Program-made: the position numbers and the translations under genes
NCBI GenBank assembly: GCA_937935075.1
Contig: CALGYB010000115.1
Location: 1 to 53,823 of the forward strand
Direction: 5' to 3'
Source: an uncultured Roseiflexus sp.
GTDB taxonomy: Bacteria; Chloroflexota; Chloroflexia; Chloroflexales; Roseiflexaceae
Length of the DNA: 53,823 nt
In this document: positions 18,833-27,949 of the stretch, one piece after another
How the letters are laid out: each line of letters starts with the position of its first letter
Position numbering within the stretch: position 1 is the first letter of the stretch
The notes under the pieces: generated by a model
The model's database searches: none
The model's input: the letters and a program-made list of their open reading frames with translations, nothing else
Told to the model about the DNA's origin: nothing

Positions 18833-18970
18833 ACAAACTGGTAAAAAGATTACAACCAGGGGTTACAGATGAGGCGATGAAGAGCGCAGGCGGTGCGACG
18901 GGCAGGGGATGGTCCGTATCTCCCCGCCTTTGGGCCGTTGTGTGAGGCTGCACATCCTGAAGCGACGCCG

Positions 18971-19534
18971 TTACTCCAGATACATGATCTGGGTCGTTTC
19001 ACCATGGGACGTATGGCTCTCAACCGGGAAGCCGCATTTCTGGATCAGGCGATGCACGCCTTCGTTATCCGCCAGGGAAATCCCGCGCAGGCGCTTGATG
19101 CCGCGCACCAGCGCCAGTTGGATGAGCAGGTCGAGCATGATCGTCCCCAACCCCTCGCGCTGATAGTCGTCGCGCAACACGATGGCGAACTCGGCGGTAT
19201 CGGGGTCGTTCTTGTCAAGCACGAGGCGCACGACGCCAATCGCATGCTCCTGCCCGTTCTCACGCGCCAGGGCGATGAACGCAGCCTGTTTCCGTTCGTT
19301 GAAATCCGCGTAACGCCGCGCTTCGCGCCACAGGATGTCGTCCGGCAGATCGGGCAGGGCGGTGAAAAAGCGGAAACGCCGCGTCTCCGGCGAGAGGTGA
19401 TGAAACAGATCGACCAGCAAGGAGGCATCGGTCGGGCGAATATGCCTGATCCGCACTTTGCGCCCTTTGCGGGTCGTGACATGCACAGAGCCATGACCTC
19501 GTACAAAGCGGTCGGATTCGGTTTGTGTCTTCAT
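18971..19534 (-). CDS. GNAT-family N-acetyltransferase
   Basis: About 187 aa. A single GNAT domain occupies residues about 20-170: VRIRHIRPTDASLL (first strand), GVVRLVLDKNDPDTAEFAIV, and the acetyl-CoA loop RDDYQREGLGTIMLDLLIQ. It resembles the acetyltransferase domain fused to acyl-CoA synthetases (Pat-like) but stands alone. The ATG at 19534 has AGGAG about 5 bases upstream; an upstream GTG is less likely. Substrate unknown; protein lysine acetylation is possible. It is divergent from the homoserine dehydrogenase gene. Confidence 0.85.
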   Translation of the reverse strand: MKTQTESDRFVRGHGSVHVTTRKGRKVRIRHIRPTDASLLVDLFHHLSPETRRFRFFTALPDLPDDILWREARRYADFNERKQAAFIALARENGQEHAIGVVRLVLDKNDPDTAEFAIVLRDDYQREGLGTIMLDLLIQLALVRGIKRLRGISLADNEGVHRLIQKCGFPVESHTSHGETTQIMYLE

Positions 19535-19603
19535 CGTTGCTCCTGACTTTATTTCCTCTGTGTTATGATACACCCAATCAGGGGCGAATGGGGTTGAATT
19601 TCC

Positions 19604-19631
19604 TTGACTGTATAACGCAATGCGTTACACA
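19604..19631 (+). promoter_or_regulatory. Predicted promoter with palindromic operator upstream of hom
   Basis: TTGACT (19604-19609), a 16-base spacer, and TACACA (19626-19631). The spacer holds a perfect palindrome TAACGCAATGCGTTA (19613-19627), well placed for a repressor. The -10 is weak. Confidence 0.45.
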
Positions 19632-19697
19632 AAGGATGTTCGCTCCTATCCGAAAACCGGGGTCTTGCCAAGTGTGCAGCGCTGAAGGAAGGCATCG

Positions 19698-20783
19698 ATG
19701 GTCAGGAACAAACCGATGACATCTGGAATTTCGATGTACCGCCTGGCTCTGGTAGGATTTGGGAGCGTCGGTCGCGGATTCGCCGAGATACTGTCGTTGC
19801 ATCGTCAGCGTTTTGTTGATCGTTACGGCGTCGATGTACAGATCGTCGCCGCCTGCACCCGGCGCTGGTGTGTGTACGACCCGAACGGGATCGACGCTGC
19901 AACGCTGCTACGCGCTGCGGCATCGGACGCAATCGGTGAATTGCCGGGTGCGCGCGCCTGGAATACCGATCAGATGATCGCTCAGGTAGACGCCGATGTG
20001 CTGGTGGAAGCGTCGCCGACCGATATGATGACAGGCGAACCGGCGACGACGTACATCCGGGCAGCCATCGCGCGCGGAATGCACGTCATTACTGCCAACA
20101 AAGGACCGATCGCGCTTTACTTCGCTGAACTTCGTCGCCTCGCGGAAGAACGCGGCGTCACGCTCGGCTTCGAGGCCACCGTGATGTCGGGCACGCCGGC
20201 GTTGCGCCTGGGATGGAGCGATCTTGCCGGGTGCGACATCCAGGAAGTGCGCGGGATCGTGAATGGCACCACCAATTTCATTCTGACCAGAATGGAACGC
20301 GGGATGGATTACGCCAGCGCACTGGCGGAGGCGCAACGCCTGGGGTATGCCGAAACCGACCCAACCGGCGATGTGGAGGGACACGATGCCGCTGGCAAAG
20401 CCGCCATCCTGGCGAATGTCCTGATGGATGCGCGCCTGACCCCGGCGGATGTCGAGTGCGAAGGGATCACCGGCATCACCCGCGAGATGGTCGCGGCGGC
20501 GGCGGCGGCGGGTGAACGCTGGAAACTGATTGCGCGCGTCTGGCGCGATGGTCCGACAGTGCGGGCAGCGGTGCGTCCGCTGCGGTTAATGATCGCGCAT
20601 CCGCTGTCCAGTGTCGATGGCGCAACCAATGCGCTGGCAATCACCACCGACCTGCTCGGCGATGTGACGATCATCGGTCCTGGCGCCGGCGGGGTCGCCA
20701 CCGGCTTTGCGATTCTGTCCGACTTGCTGGCGTTGCATCGGGTTCGGAGAACTGAGAACCAAGAACCGAGAACTGAGAACTGA
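19698..20783 (+). CDS. hom: Homoserine dehydrogenase
   Basis: This 361-aa protein reduces aspartate semialdehyde to homoserine in Thr/Met/Ile biosynthesis. The N-terminal Rossmann fold has GFGSVGRG and VLVEASPTDMMTGEPATTYI. The catalytic domain has TANKGPIALYF, GIVNGTTNFILTRM and PTGDVEGHDAAGKAAILANV. There is no C-terminal ACT domain, so feedback inhibition by threonine through ACT is not expected. GAAGGAAGG precedes the ATG at 19698; ATGs at 19716 and 19737 are alternatives. The last 12 codons lie in a heptamer repeat that supplies the stop. Confidence 0.92.
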   Translation: MVRNKPMTSGISMYRLALVGFGSVGRGFAEILSLHRQRFVDRYGVDVQIVAACTRRWCVYDPNGIDAATLLRAAASDAIGELPGARAWNTDQMIAQVDADVLVEASPTDMMTGEPATTYIRAAIARGMHVITANKGPIALYFAELRRLAEERGVTLGFEATVMSGTPALRLGWSDLAGCDIQEVRGIVNGTTNFILTRMERGMDYASALAEAQRLGYAETDPTGDVEGHDAAGKAAILANVLMDARLTPADVECEGITGITREMVAAAAAAGERWKLIARVWRDGPTVRAAVRPLRLMIAHPLSSVDGATNALAITTDLLGDVTIIGPGAGGVATGFAILSDLLALHRVRRTENQEPRTEN

Positions 20784-20823
20784 GAACCAAGAACCGAGAA
20801 TCGAGAACTGAGAACTGAGAACC
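20748..20823 (+). repeat. GAGAACT/GAGAACC heptamer repeat
   Basis: About eleven 7- to 8-base units (GAGAACT, GAGAACC, AAGAACC). It begins inside the end of hom and provides its TGA. The same repeat lies at 48622-48678, where it ends another gene. Confidence 0.85.
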
Positions 20824-20835
20824 AAGCGCATCGCA

Positions 20836-21065
20836 TGTCTCGGACGCTTGACTGTGCATCAGCATCAGCAGCCCCGACGGGGCTTGCACTTGCTCAGCGA
20901 GGGCTTCAGCCCGCAGCGCCCCGGCGTCTCGCCACGCACACCGGCAGGCGTGTCCTGGACGCTTGATTGCGCCTCGGCATCAGCAGCCCCAGCGGGGCTT
21001 GCACTTGCTCAGCGAGGGCTTCAGCCCGCAGCGCCCCGGCATCCCGCCGCGCGCATCGGCGGTAT
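20836..21065. repeat. Tandem 115-bp repeat (two copies)
   Basis: Copy 1 is 20836-20950 and copy 2 is 20951-21065, highly similar. Each contains the palindrome GCCCCGACGGGGC (or GCCCCAGCGGGGC) and GAGGGCTTCAGCCCGCAGC, giving two hairpins per unit. No gene is supported here. Confidence 0.8.
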
Positions 21066-21088
21066 TGTACGAATGACCGCGCATTGGT

Positions 21089-22561
21089 ATGAGAACTGTA
21101 AACCAGATGAACACGCTGTTCGGTCTCCGACATGGCAGGCGGCATATGATATGCGTGGCGCTTGTCTGCGCGTTTCTCGGTCTGACCGGCGGCGCAACGA
21201 TTGCAGGGCGGCCGGTTGCGTCGCAGAGCGCATCGTTCTCTGTCTATCTGCCGCTGGTGACGATTCCAGCAACGCCACAGACGAATCTTCCCGCGCTTAC
21301 TGCAACATACCTCGGCGACGCCGGCGCCGATGAGCTGAACGGCGCCGGCATTGCTCCTGATGGAAGCCTGATCGTCGCCGGCGCGTTGCCGGGCTATGCG
21401 CCGCCAGCCGCACCGGTAATCACGCTGCCGGGCGCCACCGACGGCGCCGTGGTTCGCCTGAGCGCCACCGGCAGCGGCGTGCTGTCGGTCCTGCGATTTG
21501 GCAGCGTCGTGCGCGACATGGACATCAATGATTCCGGTCATCTGATCGTCTGTGGCGATGCAGGCATGGTGCGCCTGAGCGCCGATGCCGCAACCGTGCT
21601 CTGGAGCGCGTCTCCCGGTAATGTCGCACGCTGCGCTGTCGGTGCGGATGGAACCGCAGCTGCGTTGACCGGCGCGACGGTTTCCGTATACGACGTACAT
21701 GGCGCACCGGTCGCCTCGTGGTCGGTGGAAGGCGCAGTCGCCGATCTGGTCGTCGATTCGGCGCGCGAACAGGTGATCGTCGGCGGCTACACACAGGTCA
21801 GCAGCACCCTGCAACTGCCATGGGTGCGGGCATACGGCTACAATGGGATGCTGCGCTGGCGCAGCTACGATTTCACGGCAGCGCCTGGTTTTGGCGCTGA
21901 CAGTCGCGTGGAGCGCCTGGCGCTCGGCGCGGATGGCAACCTGTACGTCGCCGGGTCGATCAATGGCGGCGTTGGCGCATCGGTCTTCTCGCGCGACCCG
22001 AAAGACCTGTCGATCCCTTTGGGGACGCGCCTGGTCAAATATGATCTCTACAGCGACTCAACCAATACCGGTAGCGTGAAGATCGCCTGGTTTGGACGTT
22101 TCAACCCGGCGGATGGTTCACTGAGCCTGGCGCAGGCATTGCTGACGCGACGCACAAGCGACAACAAGGGAAATTCGATCAGCATTCGCGCAATCGCTGC
22201 CAACGAGGGCGGACAGGTGTTCCTGGCGGGTGATGCAGCCTGCTGCATCAAGAACCGCGACCAGCAGCGAATTGCCGGGATCGCCGTGGGTCCATACGAG
22301 GGCGGCGAGGGGTATGTGGCGCTGATCAGCGCCAATTTCCAGCAGCGCCTGATCTGGACGCCCTACGCCGGTCCGATGCTGTCGGGCGGGAACAGCGCCG
22401 CGCGCGCACTTGCCGTGCGCAACGGGAAGGCGCTGGCTGTGGCGACCCTGAGCCTGGATCCGGCGAGGCCGCGCAGCCTGATCACGTTCAACGCACTGCA
22501 ACCCGCTCCCGGCGGATCAACCGGATCGGAGGGGTATCTGCTCCTCTGGCGTGCGCCATAA
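21089..22561 (+). CDS. Secreted beta-propeller-like protein of unknown function
   Basis: 490 aa. The N-terminus has a basic stretch, then a hydrophobic segment (MICVALVCAFLGLTGGATIA) consistent with a Sec signal. The rest is beta-rich with repeated motifs such as GIAPDGSLIVAGAL, DINDSGHLIVCGDA, LGADGNLYVAGSIN and AANEGGQVFLAGDA, typical of SBBP/NHL-type propeller blades spaced about 50-60 residues. One internal pair of adjacent cysteines (ACCIK). Start unclear: 21089, 21107 or 21146. Probably an extracellular or surface protein; no enzymatic motif seen. Confidence 0.6.
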   Translation: MRTVNQMNTLFGLRHGRRHMICVALVCAFLGLTGGATIAGRPVASQSASFSVYLPLVTIPATPQTNLPALTATYLGDAGADELNGAGIAPDGSLIVAGALPGYAPPAAPVITLPGATDGAVVRLSATGSGVLSVLRFGSVVRDMDINDSGHLIVCGDAGMVRLSADAATVLWSASPGNVARCAVGADGTAAALTGATVSVYDVHGAPVASWSVEGAVADLVVDSAREQVIVGGYTQVSSTLQLPWVRAYGYNGMLRWRSYDFTAAPGFGADSRVERLALGADGNLYVAGSINGGVGASVFSRDPKDLSIPLGTRLVKYDLYSDSTNTGSVKIAWFGRFNPADGSLSLAQALLTRRTSDNKGNSISIRAIAANEGGQVFLAGDAACCIKNRDQQRIAGIAVGPYEGGEGYVALISANFQQRLIWTPYAGPMLSGGNSAARALAVRNGKALAVATLSLDPARPRSLITFNALQPAPGGSTGSEGYLLLWRAP

Positions 22562-22582
22562 GCAAGCACAACGGCAACCCTG

Positions 22583-23485
22583 CTAGACGACCATCCCAAG
22601 CGCCAGCAGGAGACCAAATGCCAGGTGCAGCCGGGCAGTACCTTTGAGCGCCGGGTTGAGCGTCCGCCCCTCACCGGTGAGCATGGTGCGCATCGGTGCA
22701 ATCGCCAGCGGCGCAGAGAGCCACGCCAGCATCACCCAAGGCCCGGTCAGCCCGCTGAGCCAGAGGAGCAGCGGCGCCAGAAATGCGCCGATGACGAGCA
22801 GTGCATACTCGGCGCGCGCCGCCCGCGCACCGATGATCACCGCCAGGGTACGTTTGCCGGCTGCACGGTCGGTGGCGATATCGCGCAGGTTGTTGACCAC
22901 GATAATCGCGGTGACCAGCATCGCCACCGGTATCGACGCCGCCCATGCCAGCAGCGGCACTGCGCCGACGTGCAGATACGCCGTCGCCGTTACGGCTACG
23001 ATCCCGAAGAAGATAAAAGTGAAGAGATCGCCCAGCCCGTGGTAGCCGAGGGGCCACGGTCCGCCGGTGTAAAGCACGCCGGCGGCAATCGACAGGACGC
23101 CAATCACCAGGATGGGCCAGCCGCCGACGGCGATCAGATAGACGCCGATAAGCGCCGCTGCGCCAAACGTGACGATCATGCCGGTGCGCACAGTCTCTGG
23201 CGTCAGTAATCCCGCCTGGGTGACACGCACCGGACCCAGGCGTTCGGCGGTGTCGGCGCCTTTCCGAAAGTCGAAGTAATCGTTCGCCAGGTTTGTTCCG
23301 ATCTGGATCAATAGCGCCCCGACGAGCGCGGCAAGAAATGGCAGCCAGCGAAAACCCCCGGCGGCAAACGCCGCTGCCGAACCGACGACCACCGGCGCGA
23401 CAGCGGCAGGGAGCGTCTGCGGGCGCGCGGCGAGCAGCCACGCGCGCAAACGACCAGGATGGGATGGGGAGAGCGGGAGGTTCAT
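22583..23485 (-). CDS. menA: 1,4-dihydroxy-2-naphthoate polyprenyltransferase
   Basis: About 300 aa, UbiA superfamily. It prenylates dihydroxynaphthoate, the membrane step of menaquinone synthesis. It has the first Asp-rich motif in [14 protein letters not shown], the second in [20 protein letters not shown], and about eight membrane segments. The spacing and the NNLRD...GKRTLA block fit MenA better than UbiA or chlorophyll synthase. ATG at 23485 is preceded by GAGGAT; an upstream GTG is in frame. Menaquinone is a likely electron acceptor for the complex I encoded nearby. Confidence 0.9.
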   Translation of the reverse strand: MNLPLSPSHPGRLRAWLLAARPQTLPAAVAPVVVGSAAAFAAGGFRWLPFLAALVGALLIQIGTNLANDYFDFRKGADTAERLGPVRVTQAGLLTPETVRTGMIVTFGAAALIGVYLIAVGGWPILVIGVLSIAAGVLYTGGPWPLGYHGLGDLFTFIFFGIVAVTATAYLHVGAVPLLAWAASIPVAMLVTAIIVVNNLRDIATDRAAGKRTLAVIIGARAARAEYALLVIGAFLAPLLLWLSGLTGPWVMLAWLSAPLAIAPMRTMLTGEGRTLNPALKGTARLHLAFGLLLALGMVV

Positions 23486-23533
23486 TGGTATCCTCACGTA
23501 TTCCTCTCTTATTATGATATCATGTTCAACGTA

Positions 23534-23612
23534 TGGGTTAGGGGTTAGAGGTTAGGGGTTAGAGGTTAGAGGTTAGAGGTTAGGGGTTAGGGGTTAGAGG
23601 TTAGAGGTTAGA
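23534..23612. repeat. GGTTAGA/GGTTAGG heptamer repeat
   Basis: About eleven 7-base units of GGTTAGA and GGTTAGG between divergent menA and nurA, followed to about 23735 by a pyrimidine-rich tract of repeated CCCACTCCC/CCTGCC pieces. The nurA promoter begins after it. Confidence 0.85.
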
Positions 23613-23741
23613 AACACCTGCCCACTCCCCCCTCCCCGCCTGCCTGCTGCCCACTTCCCACCTGCCACTCCCCCCTCCCCGCCTGCCCACCTGCCTTCCT
23701 GCAATCCTCTCGCCTCTTGCCTCTTCCCTCTTGCCTGGATA

Positions 23742-23771
23742 TTCGACATTTTCGCTCATCTGTCCTATACT
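23742..23771 (+). promoter_or_regulatory. Predicted promoter upstream of nurA
   Basis: TTCGAC (23742-23747), 18-base spacer, TATACT (23766-23771), 32 bp before the chosen ATG. The -35 is weak and the -10 good. Confidence 0.45.
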
Positions 23772-23802
23772 TGCGGTATATCTCTGGAAAAGGGGAGCGT
23801 CA

Positions 23803-25038
23803 ATGCCGCTCGATCTGACCGAACTGAGCCGCCAGGCACGCGAAATGAGCAGCGCCCTGAACCGCGAAGCGCCGGATTATGTGCAGCGCTGTGCGCAGGC
23901 GCTCGAACATTATCTGCGAAGCGGTGAGCCTGCCGAACCGCGCGAGTCGTCCGCCCACGCGATGTGGGCGCAGGCGGTAGACCTGAGCCGCGACGGGTGC
24001 TTCTGGCTGCTGGCACGCCCGGTCGAGCCGCTCAATACGGTGCGCGACGCTCCGCCGCGACCGCCGGATTATGCGGTGATTGCGACGGATGGGTCGCACA
24101 TCGACATCGACCGACACGGCGCGGCGCTCTGTTATGTGCTCAACATTGGGCGCGTCTACCTGCGGTATGGCGCGAGTCCGGCGGCGAAACTGGCGGCGCG
24201 CCCGACGCTCTGCTTCCGTGAAGAGGACCTCTATCTGACCGACGGCATGCGGCGTATTCCCATCGAGGGCAACTATCTCAGCGCGCGGCGCGACGTCGCC
24301 GAAGGAACTGAACTGGTCTCCCTGGCAGAGGAGTTTCTCACCGCCAATGACATCCCGGCGCTGGCGCTCCAGGACGGCACGCTCGTGCGCTGGACGCTTG
24401 CAGGCGCAGAGAAAGCGGTGCTGGAGCATTTTCTGCGCCCCTACCTGACCTGCCTCGACGAGATGCGCGCACGCAAGATTCCGGTCGCCTCCTACATCAG
24501 CCGTCCGCGGTCGCCTGAAGTGGCCGGGATGATCCGCCTGATGCTCTGCCCTGATGTGAACCTGGAACAGCAGCGCGGCGCAAAGTGCAACGCCTGTAGC
24601 GATGCCGCTGCCGGGCGCACGCCATCGTGCTTTGTCTGCCACGGGTTGAGCGATGCCAACATTCTGGCGGATATGCTGGACGAAGGGCAACGTGGACCAC
24701 TGTTCGCCTCGATGTCGCGGGTCAATGTCGAATCCTACGGCACGCACCTGATTCACTTCTTCTACATGCGCGTCGGGCGAGAAATCGCGCGGGTCGAAAT
24801 GCCGTGCTGGGTCGCCGAAGATGCTGAACTCCTCGACCGGGTGCATGCGCTGGTGTACGATCAGTGCCTCAAGGGGCAGGGATACCCGGTGGCGCTGGCG
24901 CGCGCTCACGAGCAGGCGGTCATTCGCGCCGCCGACCGCCGCGCCTTCGAGCGGATCGTCGAACGAAGCCTGATCCGGGCAGACCTTCCTGCAACCTCGT
25001 CGCGCAAGGCGGCGTCGAAAGAGCAGCAGGCTGTGTGA
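23803..25038 (+). CDS. NurA-domain nuclease
   Basis: 411 aa. NurA is a 5'-3' nuclease first known from archaeal end resection with HerA and Mre11/Rad50. The metal-binding start VIATDGSHIDIDRH (Asp in the first strand), the later ALQDGTLVRW with its Asp, and the C-terminal GTHLIHFFYMRVGREIARVE block fit the family. There is a cysteine cluster CNACSD...CFVCHG in the middle. GGGGAG precedes the ATG at 23803. No herA is in the window. It is followed 31 bp later by lnt on the same strand. Confidence 0.82.
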   Translation: MPLDLTELSRQAREMSSALNREAPDYVQRCAQALEHYLRSGEPAEPRESSAHAMWAQAVDLSRDGCFWLLARPVEPLNTVRDAPPRPPDYAVIATDGSHIDIDRHGAALCYVLNIGRVYLRYGASPAAKLAARPTLCFREEDLYLTDGMRRIPIEGNYLSARRDVAEGTELVSLAEEFLTANDIPALALQDGTLVRWTLAGAEKAVLEHFLRPYLTCLDEMRARKIPVASYISRPRSPEVAGMIRLMLCPDVNLEQQRGAKCNACSDAAAGRTPSCFVCHGLSDANILADMLDEGQRGPLFASMSRVNVESYGTHLIHFFYMRVGREIARVEMPCWVAEDAELLDRVHALVYDQCLKGQGYPVALARAHEQAVIRAADRRAFERIVERSLIRADLPATSSRKAASKEQQAV

Positions 25039-25069
25039 TGCCGGCACTATTCCTCGAAGAGGTGCTCTA

Positions 25070-26614
25070 ATGACACACAGGGTCTCTGCTCCCACGGCAG
25101 TTGCTCCGGTTGCCAATGTCAACCCCCTGTTCCCGCTTGCGCTGTCGCTCCTGTCTGGCGCACTGATCGGCGCCTCGATGCCGACGATCCTGGATTGGGG
25201 ACTGCTCGGCTGGATAGGCGTAGCGCCGCTCCTGGTCGCGCTCCATACCCAACCGCTCCCGCGCCACTTTGTGATAGCGCTTCCCTTTGGCATCATCTGG
25301 TCCGCCATAGCGCACCTCTGGTACCCGGCGATATTCGGTCCGGTGTTGGGCATCGTCCTGATCATCGCGGTCGGATGCTTCTATGCCGGACTGATTCAGG
25401 CAGGAACGGCGCTCCAGGAACAATTGCCGGAGTCGCTCAAGGCGCTGGGGGCGCCGGTGGTCTGGACGGCGCTGGAGTTCCTGCGATTCATTGCGCCCGT
25501 AACCGGTGACTGGTGGATTGAACTGCTGGCGAAGAGCCAGTGGCGCTTTCTGCCAGCCCTGCAAGTTCTCACCGTCACCGGCTTTCCCGGTCTCAGTTTC
25601 CTGGTCATGCTGGTGAACAGCGCCATCGCGTTGCTGATTGTCGCCGCCTGGAAACGGCGCCAGGCGCATATGCCCGCAGTTGCGGCGCTTGCAGCAGTGG
25701 CGGCGATCATCATCTGGGGAGCGCTGATTATCCCGCCTGCGCCGGATAACCGCACTTCGGCAAGCTCAGCGCACCACTTTCGGATCGCAGCGACGGTCGA
25801 TCTGGCGAACCAGGACCGTGCGATTCAGGCGCTCAGCCGTCTGCCCGTCGAGCAGGAAGGGTACTACGCCGATACGCCGGAGATGTCGCAGGCGATCTTC
25901 GATGTGAATGCCGCACTGACGCGCAGCGTCGCCGGGTTGCGCCCCGCCTTCGTCGTCTGGCCCGAAAATGAGTTCGCCGATGCCGACGATCCCGCCTTCG
26001 CCGCGCAGGTCGGCAATCTGGCACGCGAAATGAACGCCTACCTGGTCGTCGATATGGTCTGGCGCACCGCAGACGGCATGTACGACGCCGCGGTGATGTT
26101 CGGACCGGACGGCGCGGAGGCAGGACGGCGCGCCAAGATCAATGTGACGGGTGAGGAGCAGGAGTTCGGATTTGTGCCGGGGCCACGCGACTTTCCGGTA
26201 TTCGAGACGCCCTACGGCAGAGTCGGATTGGGCGTCTGCTGGGACCGCCATCTCCCCTGGATTACACGCGAACTGGCGCGCGCCGGAGCGCAGATCGTGC
26301 TCATGCCGGTGGACGACGACTTCTCCGGTAACCGCTGGTTTCCGCCGTTGCACGCTTCCGATACGGTCTTCCGGGCGGTGGAGAACCGCGTCGCCTTTGG
26401 TCTGGGCGCCACCAGCGGCGTTGCGATGGTGATCGATCCGTATGGACGGATCACCGCCGAGAGCGGCATCAACCGGCGCGGCGTGGTAACGGGTGAGACG
26501 TTCGTGGTTTCCGAACGAACGCTCTCCACCCGCTTTGGCGACTGGTTCGGCTGGCTTACCGTACTGGCGCTGGGGGGCGGGTTTATGGCGCATCGCTGGT
26601 ATGGCAGGCGCTGA
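25070..26614 (+). CDS. lnt: Apolipoprotein N-acyltransferase (Lnt-like)
   Basis: 514 aa: about six to seven N-terminal membrane segments (to about residue 225), a C-terminal nitrilase-fold domain, and a final membrane helix. The catalytic triad is present as E299 (VVWPENEF), K356 (AKINVTGEEQE) and C390 (GVCWDRHLP). It would transfer a third acyl chain to lipoproteins. GAGGTG precedes the ATG. At 25757-25772 (CTTCGGCAAGCTCAGC) the linker between the two domains contains a variant of the dispersed TTCGACAGGCTCAG motif, translated in frame, a likely tolerated insertion. Confidence 0.85.
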   Translation: MTHRVSAPTAVAPVANVNPLFPLALSLLSGALIGASMPTILDWGLLGWIGVAPLLVALHTQPLPRHFVIALPFGIIWSAIAHLWYPAIFGPVLGIVLIIAVGCFYAGLIQAGTALQEQLPESLKALGAPVVWTALEFLRFIAPVTGDWWIELLAKSQWRFLPALQVLTVTGFPGLSFLVMLVNSAIALLIVAAWKRRQAHMPAVAALAAVAAIIIWGALIIPPAPDNRTSASSAHHFRIAATVDLANQDRAIQALSRLPVEQEGYYADTPEMSQAIFDVNAALTRSVAGLRPAFVVWPENEFADADDPAFAAQVGNLAREMNAYLVVDMVWRTADGMYDAAVMFGPDGAEAGRRAKINVTGEEQEFGFVPGPRDFPVFETPYGRVGLGVCWDRHLPWITRELARAGAQIVLMPVDDDFSGNRWFPPLHASDTVFRAVENRVAFGLGATSGVAMVIDPYGRITAESGINRRGVVTGETFVVSERTLSTRFGDWFGWLTVLALGGGFMAHRWYGRR

Positions 26615-26647
26615 AACAAGCGACTGTCGTTCTGCGGGTTTTTTATG

Positions 26648-26740
26648 GGGCGATCAACCAAAACCTGGACAATCAAGGATGTGGCGTGGCAGACGGTGGC
26701 TTCGACAGGATCAGCCACCGTCCGCTCCCTGCCGTCTGGA
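26648..26740 (+). mobile_element. Hairpin MITE-like element, family 1, copy 4 (diverged)
   Basis: It starts GGCGATCAACC and has the central hairpin GACGGTGGCT-TCGACAGGATC-AGCCACCGTC, which keeps pairing despite sequence change relative to copy 1. The right end is lost or diverged. It directly adjoins a family-2 element. Confidence 0.55.
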
Positions 26741-26742
26741 TG

Positions 26743-26838
26743 AGAGCCTGTTCAGAAAAAATCATCGGATGGGTGGGCGAAGGCAATGCCTTCGCCCACC
26801 CATCCGCACATCGCGTGGCGATGTTTCGGACAGGCTCT
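26743..26838. mobile_element. Hairpin MITE-like element, family 2, copy A
   Basis: 96 bp. The ends AGAGCCTGTTCAGAAA and TTTCGGACAGGCTCT are inverted repeats. The centre is an 18-bp perfect stem (26767-26784 with 26788-26805, GGATGGGTGGGCGAAGGC) with loop AAT. It reaches the stop codon of the neighbouring minus-strand gene, so it may act as its terminator. Confidence 0.75.
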
Positions 26839-27521
26839 TACCTGTTTCGGAAGATCGTCCAGATGCCGCCCAAAATGATCACAATCCCTATTCCGCCAGC
26901 GATAAGCCCCACAACCGGCGCGATCGACATTGTCGCTCGCTGGTAAGCGATATACTGGTTGCGCGTGCCGCCAAAGATGAATTCCGCTTCGATCGCGCGC
27001 CCTTCGCCGCTATCGACGACCCGACCGACTGCCGTGACCGAATTGCCTGCCTCGAAACCACGATACCGCTTCGTTCCTTCGCGGCTGAACCCATTCCACT
27101 CCAGACGACTCGACTCCTGCCATTGCACCGGCGGTTCCTCAAGCCGGTACGCATCATTCGCTATCTGCACAACGCCATCGGCGACCCGAATGAGCAAAGG
27201 CGGCGTCCAGCGCTCATCTTCTTTCCACACCTCCCGATTATCGGTGGTGTCGATGCCGCGATACTCTTCGCGGATATACGCAACGAAATTGCGCACATTC
27301 ACCGGATTGCGCGAATCGATCACACCTTCGATGAGCACTTCCGCGCCACCGGCGCTGCGTTCGACATCGTGCGCTGTTGCAACCGGAAGGCGCGTAGCGC
27401 GTTCCACCGCTGCTTGTGCGGCGCGCGCACTGAAGATGCCAATGCTGACGCCGCCGATGAGGAAAACGATCCCGACCAGGACGAGGATGAAAGAGCTCAT
27501 ATGTCGTGAACAACCCTGCAT
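26838..27521 (-). CDS. GIDE-like membrane protein (bacterial 'E3 ligase-like' family)
   Basis: About 227 aa. An N-terminal membrane helix (FILVLVGIVFLIGGVSIGIF), a soluble middle (FVAYIREEYRGID, WKEDERWTPPLLIRVADG, GFEAGNSVTAVGRVV) and a C-terminal helix (VVGLIAGGIGIVIILGGIW). The layout and the FVAYIREEYR block match the GIDE domain of mitochondrial MUL1-like ligases and their bacterial homologues, without any RING finger, so no ubiquitin activity is implied. Start 27521 follows GGGAAG; ATG at 27500 is possible. The stop abuts a family-2 hairpin. Confidence 0.65.
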   Translation of the reverse strand: MQGCSRHMSSFILVLVGIVFLIGGVSIGIFSARAAQAAVERATRLPVATAHDVERSAGGAEVLIEGVIDSRNPVNVRNFVAYIREEYRGIDTTDNREVWKEDERWTPPLLIRVADGVVQIANDAYRLEEPPVQWQESSRLEWNGFSREGTKRYRGFEAGNSVTAVGRVVDSGEGRAIEAEFIFGGTRNQYIAYQRATMSIAPVVGLIAGGIGIVIILGGIWTIFRNR

Positions 27522-27667
27522 ACCAGAACTTCCCACACGCAATTATTGACATCTTGCACCGAATTGAACAGGAATGCACGCCGACGGCAACACATCGCCG
27601 GTGAAACCTTCCATCAGCAAGAACGATGTCAAAGGGCAAGATTCGCAGTCCGGTAAGAAGGCGACGG
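27522..27667. other. Short gene-free stretch
   Basis: Holds an ACGCCGACGGC/GCCGG inverted stretch near 27579-27602 and no recognisable coding region. Confidence 0.4.
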
Positions 27668-27943
27668 TCACTTGGAACAAATCGCGGTGACCGGAATATG
27701 CCCACCGAAGACCGGCTCGAGATACGCTGCCGTATCGACCGGCTCATCGCCGGGAACCTCTGGTTCCTGATCGAGGAGCGCCAGCAGCGCCACTCGCGCG
27801 CCGCGTCGCTCCAGTTCTGTGGCGGTCGCATACGCCAGAATGACCCGCAACGACCAGCCGCCGATCAGGAACGGACCGTCGGAATGGACGCTGAGCATAG
27901 CAGCGGCGTAATAGGCCGCCATTGCTTCGACGCTCGTGTGCAG
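27668..27943 (-). pseudogene. Thioesterase-domain remnant
   Basis: About 90 residues (HTSVEAMAAYYAAAMLSVH, DGPFLIGGWSLRVILAY, ELERRGARVALLALLDQ) match the core of type I thioesterase domains of NRPS/PKS systems. The nucleophile elbow should read GWSLG but is GWSLR, and both the start and the catalytic His region are missing. It is truncated at about 27945 where homology to an opposite-strand ATPase begins. Most likely a dead fragment. Confidence 0.65.
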
Positions 27944-27949
27944 CCGTAG

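Noticed and set aside
20848-21333. Plus-strand frame over the 115-bp tandem repeat as a gene
   Set aside because: It overlaps the better-supported secreted protein and is mostly repeat translation.
23800-25365. 521-codon antisense frame opposite nurA and the start of lnt
   Set aside because: It spans two genes and their spacer and has no recognisable domain.
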